64,000 bases of DNA from Puniceibacterium sediminis (GTDB taxonomy: Bacteria; Pseudomonadota; Alphaproteobacteria; Rhodobacterales; Rhodobacteraceae), in NCBI RefSeq assembly GCF_900188035.1, contig NZ_FZNN01000002.1:124001-188000 (forward strand). Reading direction: 5' to 3'. Each line of letters opens with the position of its first letter. Within the stretch, counting starts at the first letter, position 1. Below are positions 9,558-19,404 of this stretch, one piece after another. A program made the position numbers and the translations under genes. The notes under the pieces are model-generated. The model did not search any database, was not told the origin of the DNA, and was given only the letters and a program-made list of their open reading frames with translations.

Positions 9558-10625
9558 ATGGAACGCAAAGCACTCGTGGTCGGCGCGACTGGCATTCAGG
9601 GCACTGCGGTCGCGGATCAGCTGGTTCTGGATGGATGGACGGTCTACGGTCTGTCCCGGACCCCCCAATTGCAGGACGGCGTTACGCCCGTTGCGGCGGA
9701 TTTGCTGCAGCCTGAAACCCTGGCCAAGGCCTTGGACGGTATCGCACCCACACATGTCTTTCTGACCACGTGGCTGCGCCGCGATACCGAAGCCGAGAAC
9801 ATCAGGGTGAACGCCGCAATGCTGCGGAACCTGTTTGATGCACTGCGCGAAAAGGGATCTGTTCAGCATACGGCGCTGGTTACGGGCCTGAAGCATTACC
9901 TTGGACCATTCGAGGCCTATGGCAAAGGCACCCTGCCCAAGACGCCGTTCCGCGAAGATCAAGGGCGGTTGAATGTCGAAAATTTCTACTACGCCCAAGA
10001 GGATGAGGTGTTTGCGGCCGCCGAACGTGATGGCTTTGGCTGGAGCATTCACCGTCCGCACACCGTGATCGGCAAGGCGGTTGGCAACGCGATGAACATG
10101 GGCACCACGCTTGCGGTCTATGCCACGATCTGCCGCGAAACCGGACGACCGTTCCGCTTTCCTGGGTCCGCCGTTCAGTGGAACAGCCTGACAGACATGA
10201 CCGACGCCCGTCAGCTGGCGGCGCAGGCGATCTGGGCGGCGACGACACCTGCGGCCCGCAATCAGGATTTCAACATCGTCAACGGGGATGTTTTCCGCTG
10301 GAGTTGGATGTGGCACCGCATCGCCGACTGGTTCGGGATCAAGGCAGAGGAGTTTGATGGTACGGTGCGCCCGCTGGAAGAGCAGATGCGGGACGATGCC
10401 GGAATCTGGGCCGGGATCGCAGAGCGCCATGGCCTGAGTGAGCACGATCTGTCACGGCTGGTTTCGCCTTGGCACACCGACGCAGATCTTGGTCGGCCGA
10501 TCGAGGTTGTCACAGACATGTCCAAAAGCCGAAAGCTGGGTTTCACGGGCTATCAGGCGACCGATGAGGCGTTTTTCGACCTGTTCGAACGGCTGCGCGC
10601 GGACGGAATTCTGCCGTCCAACTGA
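9558..10625 (+). CDS. PRISE-type short-chain dehydrogenase (1,4-enone reductase-like)
   Basis: A 355-residue NAD(P)-binding protein with a strong AAAGGAG ribosome site. The nucleotide loop reads VVGATGIQGTAVADQL, and the stretch NVENFYYAQEDEVF contains the tyrosine region typical of progesterone 5-beta-reductase/iridoid synthase-like (PRISE, VEP1) enzymes, which reduce activated C=C bonds of enones; SIHRPHTVIG and QWNSLTDMTD also fit. The conserved lysine of the classical YxxxK motif is not present in that form, as usual in this group. The divergent HxlR regulator suggests induction by a reactive compound. Substrate is unknown. Confidence 0.82.
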   Translation: MERKALVVGATGIQGTAVADQLVLDGWTVYGLSRTPQLQDGVTPVAADLLQPETLAKALDGIAPTHVFLTTWLRRDTEAENIRVNAAMLRNLFDALREKGSVQHTALVTGLKHYLGPFEAYGKGTLPKTPFREDQGRLNVENFYYAQEDEVFAAAERDGFGWSIHRPHTVIGKAVGNAMNMGTTLAVYATICRETGRPFRFPGSAVQWNSLTDMTDARQLAAQAIWAATTPAARNQDFNIVNGDVFRWSWMWHRIADWFGIKAEEFDGTVRPLEEQMRDDAGIWAGIAERHGLSEHDLSRLVSPWHTDADLGRPIEVVTDMSKSRKLGFTGYQATDEAFFDLFERLRADGILPSN

Positions 10626-10807
10626 GCTGCAAAGCGAAGGATCGGTTGTCGTGAGAAATGGCAACATGCGCCACCGGCCCATATTCCAAAGGCGCGAATC
10701 AGGGCCGGTGGCGCAGTGTTGTCTCTCAGGATCAATGGGATAAACTTACGGTGCTTGATCCGATCCCCGTCCGTGGTAACATGGTAAACGCAAGGGGGAT
10801 GATCATT

Positions 10808-11068
10808 ATGGCAGCACCTGCGGAAGTAACATGGGTCAAAACTGACCCGACCGGCGCAGAAATCCTGAAGATCGGTGGCACCCGTCGCGGCTTTTTCAGC
10901 AAGTCGAATTGGGAATTGTCCGTGAAAGAGGCCATTGCGCTGGTTGAACAGGATGAGTGGCGATTTTTCGTCCACGTTGACGAGCGGAAGGGCTGGCTCG
11001 AGGTTCTTGAGCAGCCTGATGGCACCAAGAAATTCAGCGCTGATGGCCCCATTCAGACGCTCATGTAA
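10808..11068 (+). CDS. DUF3892-like small protein
   Basis: An 86-residue protein beginning MAAPAEVTWVKTDPTG. The ATG at 10808 is chosen because AAGGGGG sits nine bases ahead; an ATG nine bases earlier is too close to that site. It resembles the DUF3892 family of short single-domain proteins: an initial strand, an alternating central part with WELSVKEAIALVEQDEWRFFVHVD, and a C-terminal GWLEVLEQPDG. The function of the family is not known to me. It stands alone, about 180 bases after the enone reductase gene and facing ychF. Confidence 0.65.
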   Translation: MAAPAEVTWVKTDPTGAEILKIGGTRRGFFSKSNWELSVKEAIALVEQDEWRFFVHVDERKGWLEVLEQPDGTKKFSADGPIQTLM

Positions 11069-11254
11069 TCGCTCCAGCGGGCAGATCGATGCGCTATTGG
11101 TGATCATCAGTCGATGAAACGGCTACTGCTGGGCTGAAATTCTGATTTTTCGGGCCAGACCGTGCGCTTCCGGTCCGTGCGCTATCGGCATCGAACCGAA
11201 ATTCGGTGGGGGCGGGCTGTTGTACGAAACAATTGAGCGCCGCCCCGCAAAAGG

Positions 11255-12352
11255 TCAGGTGTTGAACAGGAAGTGCAGCACGTCACCGTCCCTGACGATA
11301 TAGGCCTTGCCCTCGGCACGCATCTTGCCGGCGTCTTTGGCGGGCTGTTCGCCACCCAGAGTGACAAAATCGTTAAAGGCGATGGTTTCCGCGCGGATGA
11401 AGCCGCGTTCGAAATCGCCGTGGATGACACCGGCCGCCTGAGGCGCCGAGGTGCCCTGACGGATGGTCCAGGCGCGCGCCTCTTTCGGGCCGACGGTGAA
11501 ATAGGTCTCAAGGTGCAGCAATTCGTATCCGGCGCGGATCAGCCGGTCGAGTCCCGGCTCCTCCAGACCCATCTCGCTCAGGAACATTTCGGCTTCGTCG
11601 GCGTCAAGCTGCGAGATGTCCTCTTCGATCTTGGCGGAAATGACGACGTGGGAATTGCCCTGATCAGCGGCCATCTTCGCCACGTTTTCCGAATGCTGGT
11701 TGCCGCTGGCGGCCTCTTCTTCGGACACGTTGCAGACGTAAAGCACAGGCTTGGTCGTCAGCAGCTGGAGCATGCGCCACGCCTTGGCATCTTCGGGATC
11801 GACGGCGACGGTGCGGGCGGGCTGGCCCTGCTCCAGCGCGGCAAGAGCGGCCTTCATCAGGCGTTCCTGCTGGACCGCCTCCTTGTCGCCGCCACGAACC
11901 TTGCGGGTGATGTTAACAAGACGCTTTTCAATCGATTCGATGTCCGAAATCATCAGCTCGGTTTCGATCGTTTCGGCATCGGCAACCGGATCGACACGGC
12001 CATCGACATGGACGACATCACCATCTTCGAAACAGCGCAGCACATGGGCGATGGCGTCGACTTCGCGGATGTTGGCCAAAAACTGGTTGCCCAGGCCTTC
12101 ACCCTTGGAGGCGCCCTTGACCAGACCGGCGATGTCCACAAACGTCATACGCGTCGGGATCGTCTGCTTGGATTTCGCGATTTCCGCCAGTTTATCAAGG
12201 CGTGCGTCGGGCACGGCCACATCACCGACATTGGGTTCGATGGTGCAGAACGGAAAGTTCGCAGCCTGCGCTGCGGCGGTTTTCGTCAGCGCGTTGAACA
12301 GGGTCGACTTGCCCACATTGGGCAGACCCACGATTCCCATCTTGAAGCCCAT
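11255..12352 (-). CDS. ychF: YchF/OLA1-family ribosome-associated ATPase
   Basis: A 365-residue P-loop protein of the Obg-related YchF family, which prefers ATP to GTP and binds ribosomes. It begins MGFKMGIVGLPNVGKSTLFNALTK (Walker A). Where GTPases have NKxD it has NVSEEE, the known variation in this family. The C-terminal third holds the TGS domain, ending in GKAYIVRDGDVLHFLFNT. Length and start are standard. It is followed on the same strand by no close gene; lldD lies upstream with its own start. Confidence 0.97.
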   Translation of the reverse strand: MGFKMGIVGLPNVGKSTLFNALTKTAAAQAANFPFCTIEPNVGDVAVPDARLDKLAEIAKSKQTIPTRMTFVDIAGLVKGASKGEGLGNQFLANIREVDAIAHVLRCFEDGDVVHVDGRVDPVADAETIETELMISDIESIEKRLVNITRKVRGGDKEAVQQERLMKAALAALEQGQPARTVAVDPEDAKAWRMLQLLTTKPVLYVCNVSEEEAASGNQHSENVAKMAADQGNSHVVISAKIEEDISQLDADEAEMFLSEMGLEEPGLDRLIRAGYELLHLETYFTVGPKEARAWTIRQGTSAPQAAGVIHGDFERGFIRAETIAFNDFVTLGGEQPAKDAGKMRAEGKAYIVRDGDVLHFLFNT

Positions 12353-12440
12353 GATGTGTTCCTTTTCACCGCTGCAACGCGCCGCTTCTAGTGCCAGCGG
12401 TCAGAGGGCGCAAGCCTGCGCTCCCCTGACTATGTGGTCT

Positions 12441-13604
12441 TTACTGCCAGTCCCCTTCAAAGCCTTTGGGGATCAGCAGGATATCGCGGTCGAGCGTGGT
12501 GACATCGCGTCGGCCACACATCGCCATGGAGAGGTCGAGTTCCTTGTGGATGACCTCGAGCGCCTTGGTCACACCCGCTTCGCCCATCGCGCCAAGGCCA
12601 TAGACGTAGGCGCGTCCGATCCAGGTGCCCTTGGCCCCCATGCTGAGCGCTTTCAGAACGTCCTGACCCGAGCGGATGCCGGAATCCAGATGGACCTCGA
12701 TCCTGTCGCCGACAGCATCCATGATAGCGGGCAGGGCGCGGATGGAACTGAGCGCGCCGTCGAGCTGTCGACCGCCGTGGTTCGAGACAACGATGGCATC
12801 GGCACCGACATTGCAGGCCTCGAGCGCATCGCGCGGATCCATGATGCCCTTGATGATCAGCGGGCCGTCCCACATCTTGCGGAACTGGCGAATGCGGTCC
12901 CAGTCCAGAGAGGGATCAAAGGCTTCGGCCGTCCATGTGGTAAGCGAGGAGGGGTCCGTGACCCCCTTGGCGTGGCCGACGATATTGCCGAAAAAGCGGC
13001 GTTTTGTCTGTAGCATCCCCAGACCCCAGCCAACCTTGGTCATCATGTTGGCCACCGACTTGGGCGTAAGCTTGGGCGGGGCGGACAGGCCGTTCTTGAT
13101 GTCCTTGTGGCGCTGGCCCATGATCTGCAGATCGACCGTGATCACCGCAGCCGAGCATTTCGCGGCCTTGGCGCGGTCGAACAGCCGCTGCATGTAGTCG
13201 TCGTCCTTGAGTGTATAGACCTGCATCCAGAAGGGTTTGGATGTGTTTTCGGCAACGTCTTCGATCGAGCAGATCGACATGGTCGAGAGGCAATAGGGCA
13301 CGCCGAATTTCTCTGCGGCGCGCGCGGCCTTAATCTCTCCGTCGAAGTGCTGCATCCCGGTCAGCCCGACAGGCGCAAGCGCTACGGGCATCGCGACATT
13401 CTGCCCGATCATGCGGGAAGCGGTCGTGCGGCCCGCCATATCCATGGCAACCCGCTGGCGCAGGTAGATCTGATCGAAATCGCTGGAATTCTCGCGGAAG
13501 GTCTGTTCTGACCAGCTCCCCGACTCGGCATAATCATAGAACATCCGGGGCACCCGGCGCCGGTACAGGCGCTTGAGGTCGGCGATCTCGGTGATCACGG
13601 GCAT
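12441..13604 (-). CDS. lldD: FMN-dependent L-lactate dehydrogenase / alpha-hydroxy-acid dehydrogenase
   Basis: A 387-residue TIM-barrel flavoprotein that oxidises L-lactate to pyruvate and passes electrons to the quinone pool. Its start (MPVITEIADLKRLYRRRVP) is preceded by GAAGGAAAGG; the open frame continues about 50 residues upstream but that part looks non-coding. The active-site histidine is in SNHGGRQLDGA, and the FMN-phosphate region is LDSGIRSGQDVLKALSMGA. A related hydroxy acid could be the substrate. It is divergent from rsgA. Confidence 0.88.
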   Translation of the reverse strand: MPVITEIADLKRLYRRRVPRMFYDYAESGSWSEQTFRENSSDFDQIYLRQRVAMDMAGRTTASRMIGQNVAMPVALAPVGLTGMQHFDGEIKAARAAEKFGVPYCLSTMSICSIEDVAENTSKPFWMQVYTLKDDDYMQRLFDRAKAAKCSAAVITVDLQIMGQRHKDIKNGLSAPPKLTPKSVANMMTKVGWGLGMLQTKRRFFGNIVGHAKGVTDPSSLTTWTAEAFDPSLDWDRIRQFRKMWDGPLIIKGIMDPRDALEACNVGADAIVVSNHGGRQLDGALSSIRALPAIMDAVGDRIEVHLDSGIRSGQDVLKALSMGAKGTWIGRAYVYGLGAMGEAGVTKALEVIHKELDLSMAMCGRRDVTTLDRDILLIPKGFEGDWQ

Positions 13605-13887
13605 GGGCTGCGGCCTTTCCTTCAGATTGGTCAGGAATACGTACCAAGAGCCTGCGGCGTCGGCAATGGACAAGCCACGCAGGACCCCGGGGGTGATCCC
13701 ATTGAGCGCCTGCGGCGCACCGGTCATGTCGCCCCCCGCCTGTGGCGGGTGTCTTCGCACGGGCCCGACCGTGACGCATTTGTCCGGCGGAAAGGAAGGC
13801 CGCGAATTTCACAGCAAAAGCGTTCTGGACGGGCGATGCATATCAGGAAGGCTTGCATCTGGGCCGCGTCACATTATGCAGGATTCC

Positions 13888-14922
13888 ATGACACAAAATT
13901 CCTCCGATGAACTGCTCACACTTGCCGCGCTCGGCTGGTCCGAGGCGTTTGACGAACAGTTGGCTGCCGACGAGGTGGATCTGGTGCGACTGCGCGTCGC
14001 GACCGTGCACCGCGCGAGGATGACAGCGATCGGCGTGGCGGGGCCGGTCAAGCTGTCGCTTCCGGCGCAGGTCAATACCGGCGATTACGCCGTTGGCGAC
14101 TGGGTTCTGGCCGAACCGGGAACAAACCTGCTGATCCGGCGGCTGGAACGGCAATCGCTGCTGCAACGCCGGACAGAGGGCAGCCGCGGTCCACAGCTGA
14201 TCGCCGCCAATGTCGATACGCTGTTTATCGTCACCTCGTGTAATGCCGATTTCAATCCGGCGCGGCTTGAACGCTATCTGGCCTTGAGCAACGAAGCGGG
14301 CTGCGCGCCTGTCATCGTCCTGACCAAGGCCGATCAGGTCGAGAGTGTTGAGCAGTACCGCGAACAGGCCGAAGAACTGCAGCGCGATCTGCCGGTGGTT
14401 GCCCTGAATGCCAAGCTGGCCGAGGCTGCGACGCCTCTGGCCCCATGGTGTGGGGCTGGTCAAACCGTGGCGTTGGTGGGGTCCTCTGGTGTCGGGAAAT
14501 CAACGCTGCTGAATACGCTGGCCGCCACGGCACCCGGAGAGGGGCAGGAGACCGGCGGAATTCGCGAAGGCGATGCCAAGGGGCGGCACACCACCACCGC
14601 GCGGTCGCTGCATGCGATCAAGGGTGGCGGCTGGGTGATCGACACGCCGGGTATGCGCACGCTTCACATGAGTGACGCGGCCGAGGGGCTGGAAGCGGTC
14701 TTTGCCGAAATCACCGAGCTTGCGCCCGGTTGCAAGTTCCGGGACTGCACCCATGAGCATGAGCCGGGCTGCGCTGTCCAGGCGGCGATCGCCAGTGGTG
14801 ATCTGGACCCGGCGCGGTTGGACCGCTGGCGCAAGTTGCTGGGTGAAAACCGCGAGAATACTCCGGTGCAGACCGGGCCGCGCGGCAACAGGATCACACA
14901 GATGCCCGGGCGGAAGCGGTGA
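13888..14922 (+). CDS. rsgA: ribosome small-subunit GTPase RsgA
   Basis: A 344-residue circularly permuted GTPase that helps 30S maturation. Order seen: an N-terminal OB-fold, then the G4 motif LTKAD ahead of G1 (GSSGVGKSTLLNTL) and G3 (DTPGMRT), followed by a zinc knuckle CKFRDCTHEHEPGC. The ATG at 13888 has AGGA four bases upstream; an ATG twelve bases earlier is possible. The frame is open much further upstream but overlaps the lldD promoter region. A sugar kinase gene follows after about 50 bases. Confidence 0.93.
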   Translation: MTQNSSDELLTLAALGWSEAFDEQLAADEVDLVRLRVATVHRARMTAIGVAGPVKLSLPAQVNTGDYAVGDWVLAEPGTNLLIRRLERQSLLQRRTEGSRGPQLIAANVDTLFIVTSCNADFNPARLERYLALSNEAGCAPVIVLTKADQVESVEQYREQAEELQRDLPVVALNAKLAEAATPLAPWCGAGQTVALVGSSGVGKSTLLNTLAATAPGEGQETGGIREGDAKGRHTTTARSLHAIKGGGWVIDTPGMRTLHMSDAAEGLEAVFAEITELAPGCKFRDCTHEHEPGCAVQAAIASGDLDPARLDRWRKLLGENRENTPVQTGPRGNRITQMPGRKR

Positions 14923-14973
14923 GGGTGCGATGGGTTGTTCAGCTATGCGCCGTTATTGCTTAATCAGCGCCGC

Positions 14974-15846
14974 ATGACCGTTTCGGGGGCATGTCTGGCG
15001 GTCGATGGAGGCGGCACCCGCTGCCGGTTTGCGCTAATGTGGGACGGTCACCGGCATGAACTGCTTGGGCCGGGCGCCAATGTGAGCACGGACTTTACCC
15101 AGTCTCTGGAAGTGCTGCGAAATGGCTTTGCCTCGCTGGCGGCGGATGCCGGGATGACCTGTGACGCGCTCTATTCTGTGCCGACTTATTTGGGACTTGC
15201 GGGTGTGATTGATGCCGCCACAGCCGCGCGAGTGGCAGCGGCGCTGCCGTTCGCCACGCTTCGGGTGGAAGAGGATCGTCCCGCCGCCCTGACGGGTGCG
15301 CTGGAGGCGGGCTTTGGCTGTGTTGCAGCGGTCGGCACCGGATCCTTTCTGGGGCGGGCCGATGCCGGTGGTGTCAGGTTCATCGGCGGGCATGGGATGG
15401 TTCTGGGGGATGAGGCATCGGGTGCCTGGCTTGGCCGTTCGGTGCTGATCAGGAGCTTGCATGCGATAGATGGCATTGCGCCGGATAGCGAACTTTGCGC
15501 CGGTTTGCGGGAACGGTTGGGGGGCGCGGTCGGCCTGATCAACTTTGCGCGCAGCGCGACGCCGGGGCAGTTCGCGGCCTTTGCACCGGAGGTGGTTGCC
15601 GCCGCAGACAGCGGGGATGCCGTCGCGCGTGAACTTATGGCCGAGGGGGGCGGGTATCTGGCCCGTTGCCTGTGTGCTCTGGGCTGGCAGGAGGGCGAGC
15701 GGCTGTGCCTCATGGGGGGACTCGGCCCCTCCTATGCGCGCTGGCTGACGCCTGGAATGCAGGCGGCGTTGATGCCGCCTGTCGGCAGCGCGCTTGACGG
15801 AGCACTGACACTGGCGGCCCGGTTGGCAAGGGGCGAAGTACAATGA
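14974..15846 (+). CDS. BadF/BadG-type ATPase, probable amino-sugar kinase
   Basis: A 290-residue member of the ASKHA fold. The phosphate-1 motif is LAVDGGGTRCRFALM, followed by YLGLAGVIDAATA and VGTGSFLGR and by the adenosine region CLMGGLGPSYARWL. Such proteins next to nagA usually phosphorylate N-acetylglucosamine. The start at 14974 is the first that gives the correct N-terminal strand, though its ribosome site is poor. It overlaps nagA by four bases, so the two are translated together. No transporter or nagB is in the window. The kinase role is inferred from fold plus neighbour. Confidence 0.82.
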   Translation: MTVSGACLAVDGGGTRCRFALMWDGHRHELLGPGANVSTDFTQSLEVLRNGFASLAADAGMTCDALYSVPTYLGLAGVIDAATAARVAAALPFATLRVEEDRPAALTGALEAGFGCVAAVGTGSFLGRADAGGVRFIGGHGMVLGDEASGAWLGRSVLIRSLHAIDGIAPDSELCAGLRERLGGAVGLINFARSATPGQFAAFAPEVVAAADSGDAVARELMAEGGGYLARCLCALGWQEGERLCLMGGLGPSYARWLTPGMQAALMPPVGSALDGALTLAARLARGEVQ

Positions 15847-17003
15847 AAACGCGGTTTGCACTGACAGGCGCACAGGTCTTTGACGGGCGCGATTTACATG
15901 ACGGGATTGCCGTTGTCGTGGCCGGGGGCCAGATCGAGGCGGTACTGCCTGAGGATCAGCTGCCTGCTGGTGTGACGCGGGTCGCGTTGGATGGTGGCAT
16001 TCTGTGCCCCGGATTTGTCGATCTGCAGGTGAATGGCGGTGGCGGGGTGTTGTTCAACGACGCCCCGGAAGTGGCAGTGTTGGAGCGGATGGCCCGGGCA
16101 CATGCGGGGCTGGGCGCAACGACGATCCTGCCGACGTTGATTTCCGATGTGCCCGACAGGACCCGTGCCGCGATTGATGCTGTGGCTCTGGCCGTTGCGC
16201 AGGGCGTTCCGGGGATCGGCGGGCTGCATCTTGAGGGGCCGCATCTGGCGCTGTCGCGCAAGGGCGCGCATGAACCCGGATGCATTCGGGTGATGCAGGC
16301 GGCAGATCTGGAATTGTTGCTTGAGGCGGCGAAGCGCCTGCCGGTGCTGATCGTCACGCTGGCCCCTGAGGCTGTGTCGCTTGAACAGATCGCGGCGCTT
16401 GCGCAGGCAGGTGTGGTGGTCTCACTCGGGCATAGCGATTGCAGTTGTGAACAGGCGCGGGCGGCGTTCGGGGCGGGTGCCCGGATGGTCACGCATCTGT
16501 TCAACGCCATGAGCCAGCTGGGCAGCCGAGCCCCCGGTCTGGTGGGAGCGGCGCTGAGCGAACAGGGAATCGCTGCTGGGGTGATCGCCGATCTGGTGCA
16601 TGTGCAGGGCCCGGCATTGCAGGTGGCGCTGGCTGCGGATGCGATGCGCGCGGGTCTCTTTCTGGTCAGCGATGCGATGGCGCCTGCGGGCAGCGATCTG
16701 GCCTCGTTCACGCTAACCGGACAACGCGTGACACGCGCGGGTGGCACGCTGCGGCTGAATGATGGCACGCTGGCGGGTGCGGATCTGGATTTGGCTCGGG
16801 CAGTTCGCAATCTGCTGGGGCTGGGAGTTCCTGTGGCGCAGGCGCTGGCAATGGCAACGATTCGGCCTGCACGGGCGGCGGGGCTTGGCCATGCGGGGTT
16901 TCTATGCGCCGGGGCCGACGCAGACCTTGTGCACATGAACGAGCGGTTGGAGCTGAAGGCGGTTTGGCAGAAGGGGCAGGCTGTGGCGCTGTCGCCTAGC
17001 TAG
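15843..17003 (+). CDS. nagA: N-acetylglucosamine-6-phosphate deacetylase
   Basis: A 386-residue amidohydrolase that removes acetate from GlcNAc-6-phosphate, in peptidoglycan or chitin sugar recycling. Markers: GFVDLQVNGGGGVLFND near residue 60, HLEGPHL for the metal site, VVSLGHSDCSCEQA and MVTHLFNAMSQL with metal-binding histidines, and VSDAMAPAGSD with the catalytic aspartate. Start codon overlaps the kinase stop (ATGA). The length is normal. It is convergent with irr, leaving only ten bases. Confidence 0.94.
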   Translation: MKTRFALTGAQVFDGRDLHDGIAVVVAGGQIEAVLPEDQLPAGVTRVALDGGILCPGFVDLQVNGGGGVLFNDAPEVAVLERMARAHAGLGATTILPTLISDVPDRTRAAIDAVALAVAQGVPGIGGLHLEGPHLALSRKGAHEPGCIRVMQAADLELLLEAAKRLPVLIVTLAPEAVSLEQIAALAQAGVVVSLGHSDCSCEQARAAFGAGARMVTHLFNAMSQLGSRAPGLVGAALSEQGIAAGVIADLVHVQGPALQVALAADAMRAGLFLVSDAMAPAGSDLASFTLTGQRVTRAGGTLRLNDGTLAGADLDLARAVRNLLGLGVPVAQALAMATIRPARAAGLGHAGFLCAGADADLVHMNERLELKAVWQKGQAVALSPS

Positions 17004-17013
17004 CGGCAGCCTT

Positions 17014-17454
17014 CTAAGGATCCTGGCGTGACGTGCGGCGCAAGCGGATGACCACATCGACACTGGCAATTTCGGCCCCGTCGGGTGCCGAAGGCAGGCG
17101 CGCAATTTCGAGCTGATCCGACGGCGCGTCGGTCAGGGTGCCATCGTCTTCCCAAAAGAAATGCGGATGATCATGGGTGTTGGTGTCGAAGTAGCTTTTC
17201 GAGCCGTCCACCGTGACCTCTTGCATGAGGCCGGCATCGCAGAACGCCTTGAGCGTGTTGTAGACCGTGGCCAGCGACACACGCTCGCCGTGATCCCTTG
17301 CGGCGTCGAAAAGGCTTTCGGCGGTCACATGCCGGTTCTGACCATCGCCGACAAGCAATGCAGCCAGCGTCAGGCGCTGCCGCGTCGGGCGCAGGTCGGC
17401 ACGAGCCAGCCAGTCGGTTCCACGATTTGCCGCGTCGGGTGTCATATGGTCCAT
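17014..17454 (-). CDS. irr: Irr, Fur-family iron/heme-responsive regulator
   Basis: A 146-residue Fur-fold protein. The recognition region is [23 protein letters not shown], and the histidine-rich segment [13 protein letters not shown] matches the HxHPHF site of Irr rather than the metal sites of Fur itself. Irr represses or activates iron and heme genes when iron is scarce. In this group it commonly sits beside fabA, as here, with divergent starts 167 bases apart. The chosen ATG has GGAGG eleven bases upstream; a second in-frame ATG follows three codons later. Confidence 0.92.
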   Translation of the reverse strand: MDHMTPDAANRGTDWLARADLRPTRQRLTLAALLVGDGQNRHVTAESLFDAARDHGERVSLATVYNTLKAFCDAGLMQEVTVDGSKSYFDTNTHDHPHFFWEDDGTLTDAPSDQLEIARLPSAPDGAEIASVDVVIRLRRTSRQDP

Positions 17455-17621
17455 GTCCTTTGAGCCTCCTGACTACGTATAGAGCGTCTGACTACCGGAT
17501 TTCAAACGAAATTGCCCGGACAGGGTTTCACGCGGCCTCGGCACCGCAGGCTTGCGCCCTGCGCGACCCCGATGCTAGAGGGGTCAGACGAGTAGGACCA
17601 ATAGATGAGGCGCACCCTAAT

Positions 17622-18131
17622 ATGGCTGACTACCCGAGCCAGTTTGACAAGGACGATCTGCTGAAATGCGCGCGGGGCGAATTGTTCGGCCCCGGAAATG
17701 CGCAACTGCCAGCCCCGCCTATGCTGATGATGGACCGGATCACCGAAATTTCGGGTGACGGCGGCCTGCATGGCAAGGGCCATGTCGTGGCCGAGTTCGA
17801 TATCAACCCGGACCTTTGGTTCTTTGAGTGCCATTTTCCCGGCAATCCGATCATGCCTGGCTGTCTTGGCCTTGACGGTCTGTGGCAGCTGACTGGTTTT
17901 AACCTTGGCTGGCGTGGCTGGCTGGGGCGGGGGTATGCACTGGGAGTGGGCGAGGTCAAGCTGACCGGAATGGTGCGGCCTGACCGCAAGATGCTGACCT
18001 ACAAGATCGATTTCACCAAGGCGATCCAGACCCGCCGCCTGACCATGGGCGTGGCCGATGGTATTGTCGAGGCGGACGGCGAAGTTATCTATCAAGTCAA
18101 GGACATGAAGGTCGCATTGTCGGAGAGCTGA
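17622..18131 (+). CDS. fabA: 3-hydroxydecanoyl-ACP dehydratase/isomerase FabA
   Basis: A 169-residue hot-dog enzyme that makes the cis double bond for unsaturated fatty acids. The catalytic histidine is in [21 protein letters not shown], which also carries the catalytic aspartate. The start ([14 protein letters not shown]) is about ten bases after GATGAGG; a long in-frame extension upstream overlaps irr and was rejected. It is the first gene of fabA-fabB-fabI, the anaerobic-type route to unsaturated fatty acids. Confidence 0.97.
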   Translation: MADYPSQFDKDDLLKCARGELFGPGNAQLPAPPMLMMDRITEISGDGGLHGKGHVVAEFDINPDLWFFECHFPGNPIMPGCLGLDGLWQLTGFNLGWRGWLGRGYALGVGEVKLTGMVRPDRKMLTYKIDFTKAIQTRRLTMGVADGIVEADGEVIYQVKDMKVALSES

Positions 18132-18167
18132 TCCGACCACAAGCTGACCGAACAGGAGGAGAGCGCC

Positions 18168-19394
18168 ATGCGCCGTGTCGTCGTCACTGGACTGGGTATC
18201 GTGTCGTCCATCGGGAACAATTCCGAAGAGGTTCTGGCCTCTTTGAAGGCCGGTAAATCCGGGATCACCGCCAACGCCGACATGGCCGAGCGTGGGTTCC
18301 GCAGCCAGATCGCCGGCAACGTCAAACTGGACGTGACCGAGCATGTGGAAAAGCGCACGCTGCGGTTCATGGGGCCGGGTGCGGCCTATGCCCATATCGC
18401 CATGGCCCAGGCCATCGCCGATTCGGGGCTTGAGGAATCTGACATCTCGAACCCGCGTACCGGCCTTATCGCCGGGTCGGGCGGACCGTCGACCAGTTCC
18501 ATGTTTGCCGCGCATCAGGTCGTGCTGAACTCTGGCGCGCCCAAGCGGATCGGGCCGTTCGCCGTGCCCAAGTGCATGTCCTCCACGATCTCGGCCAACC
18601 TCAGTACCGCTTACAAGATCAAGGGCATCAACTATTCCATCACTTCGGCTTGCTCGACCTCTCTGCATTGCATCGGCAACGCGGCGGAACAGATCATGAT
18701 GGGCAAGCAGGATGTGATGTTCGCAGGCGGCGGCGAGGAGTTGGACTGGACGCTGTCCTGCCTGTTCGACGCCATGGGGGCGATGTCGTCCAAGTACAAC
18801 GACACACCCGAAAAGGCGTCGCGCGCCTTTGACGCCGCTCGTGACGGGTTCGTCATCGCGGGCGGCGGGGGCATTCTGGTTCTCGAAGAACTGGAGCATG
18901 CCAAGGCGCGCGGTGCGAAGATCTATGCCGAAGTGACCGGCTATGCGGCAACGTCGGACGGACATGACATGGTTGCCCCTTCGGGCGAGGGCGGCGAGCG
19001 GGCAATGCGTCTGGCGCTGCAATCCCTGACTGATCGCAAGGTCGGCTATATCAACGCGCACGGCACTTCGACGCCCGTCGGTGACGTGGGCGAGATCGAG
19101 GCGGTGCGCCGCGTCTTTGGTGACGGACAGACACCGCTGGTCAGCTCGACCAAGTCGATGACGGGACACAGCCAGGGCGCAACTGGCGCGCAGGAGGCGA
19201 TCTATTGCCTGCTGATGCTGCGGGACGATTTTATCGCGCCGTCGATCAACGTCGAAACGCTCGATCCGGCGCTCAAGCCTGCGGAAATTGCGACCAGCCT
19301 TGTGGAAAACGCCGGGCTGGATACGGTGATGACCAATTCGTTTGGATTTGGCGGCACCAACGGCTCCATGCTTCTCAGCAGATATCACGGGTGA
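18168..19394 (+). CDS. fabB: beta-ketoacyl-ACP synthase I FabB
   Basis: A 408-residue condensing enzyme that elongates the cis-unsaturated acyl-ACP made by FabA. The thiolase-fold active site is complete: cysteine in [11 protein letters not shown], histidines in [11 protein letters not shown] and [10 protein letters not shown], and the glycine-rich end [20 protein letters not shown] lies just before the ATG. It begins 36 bases after fabA and is followed ten bases later by fabI. Confidence 0.97.
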   Translation: MRRVVVTGLGIVSSIGNNSEEVLASLKAGKSGITANADMAERGFRSQIAGNVKLDVTEHVEKRTLRFMGPGAAYAHIAMAQAIADSGLEESDISNPRTGLIAGSGGPSTSSMFAAHQVVLNSGAPKRIGPFAVPKCMSSTISANLSTAYKIKGINYSITSACSTSLHCIGNAAEQIMMGKQDVMFAGGGEELDWTLSCLFDAMGAMSSKYNDTPEKASRAFDAARDGFVIAGGGGILVLEELEHAKARGAKIYAEVTGYAATSDGHDMVAPSGEGGERAMRLALQSLTDRKVGYINAHGTSTPVGDVGEIEAVRRVFGDGQTPLVSSTKSMTGHSQGATGAQEAIYCLLMLRDDFIAPSINVETLDPALKPAEIATSLVENAGLDTVMTNSFGFGGTNGSMLLSRYHG

Positions 19395-19404
19395 GATCAG
19401 AACA

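Noticed and set aside
17502-19388. A 628-codon minus-strand open frame opposite fabA and fabB.
   Set aside because: Both opposite genes are complete with active sites; the mirror frame has no ribosome site or family likeness.
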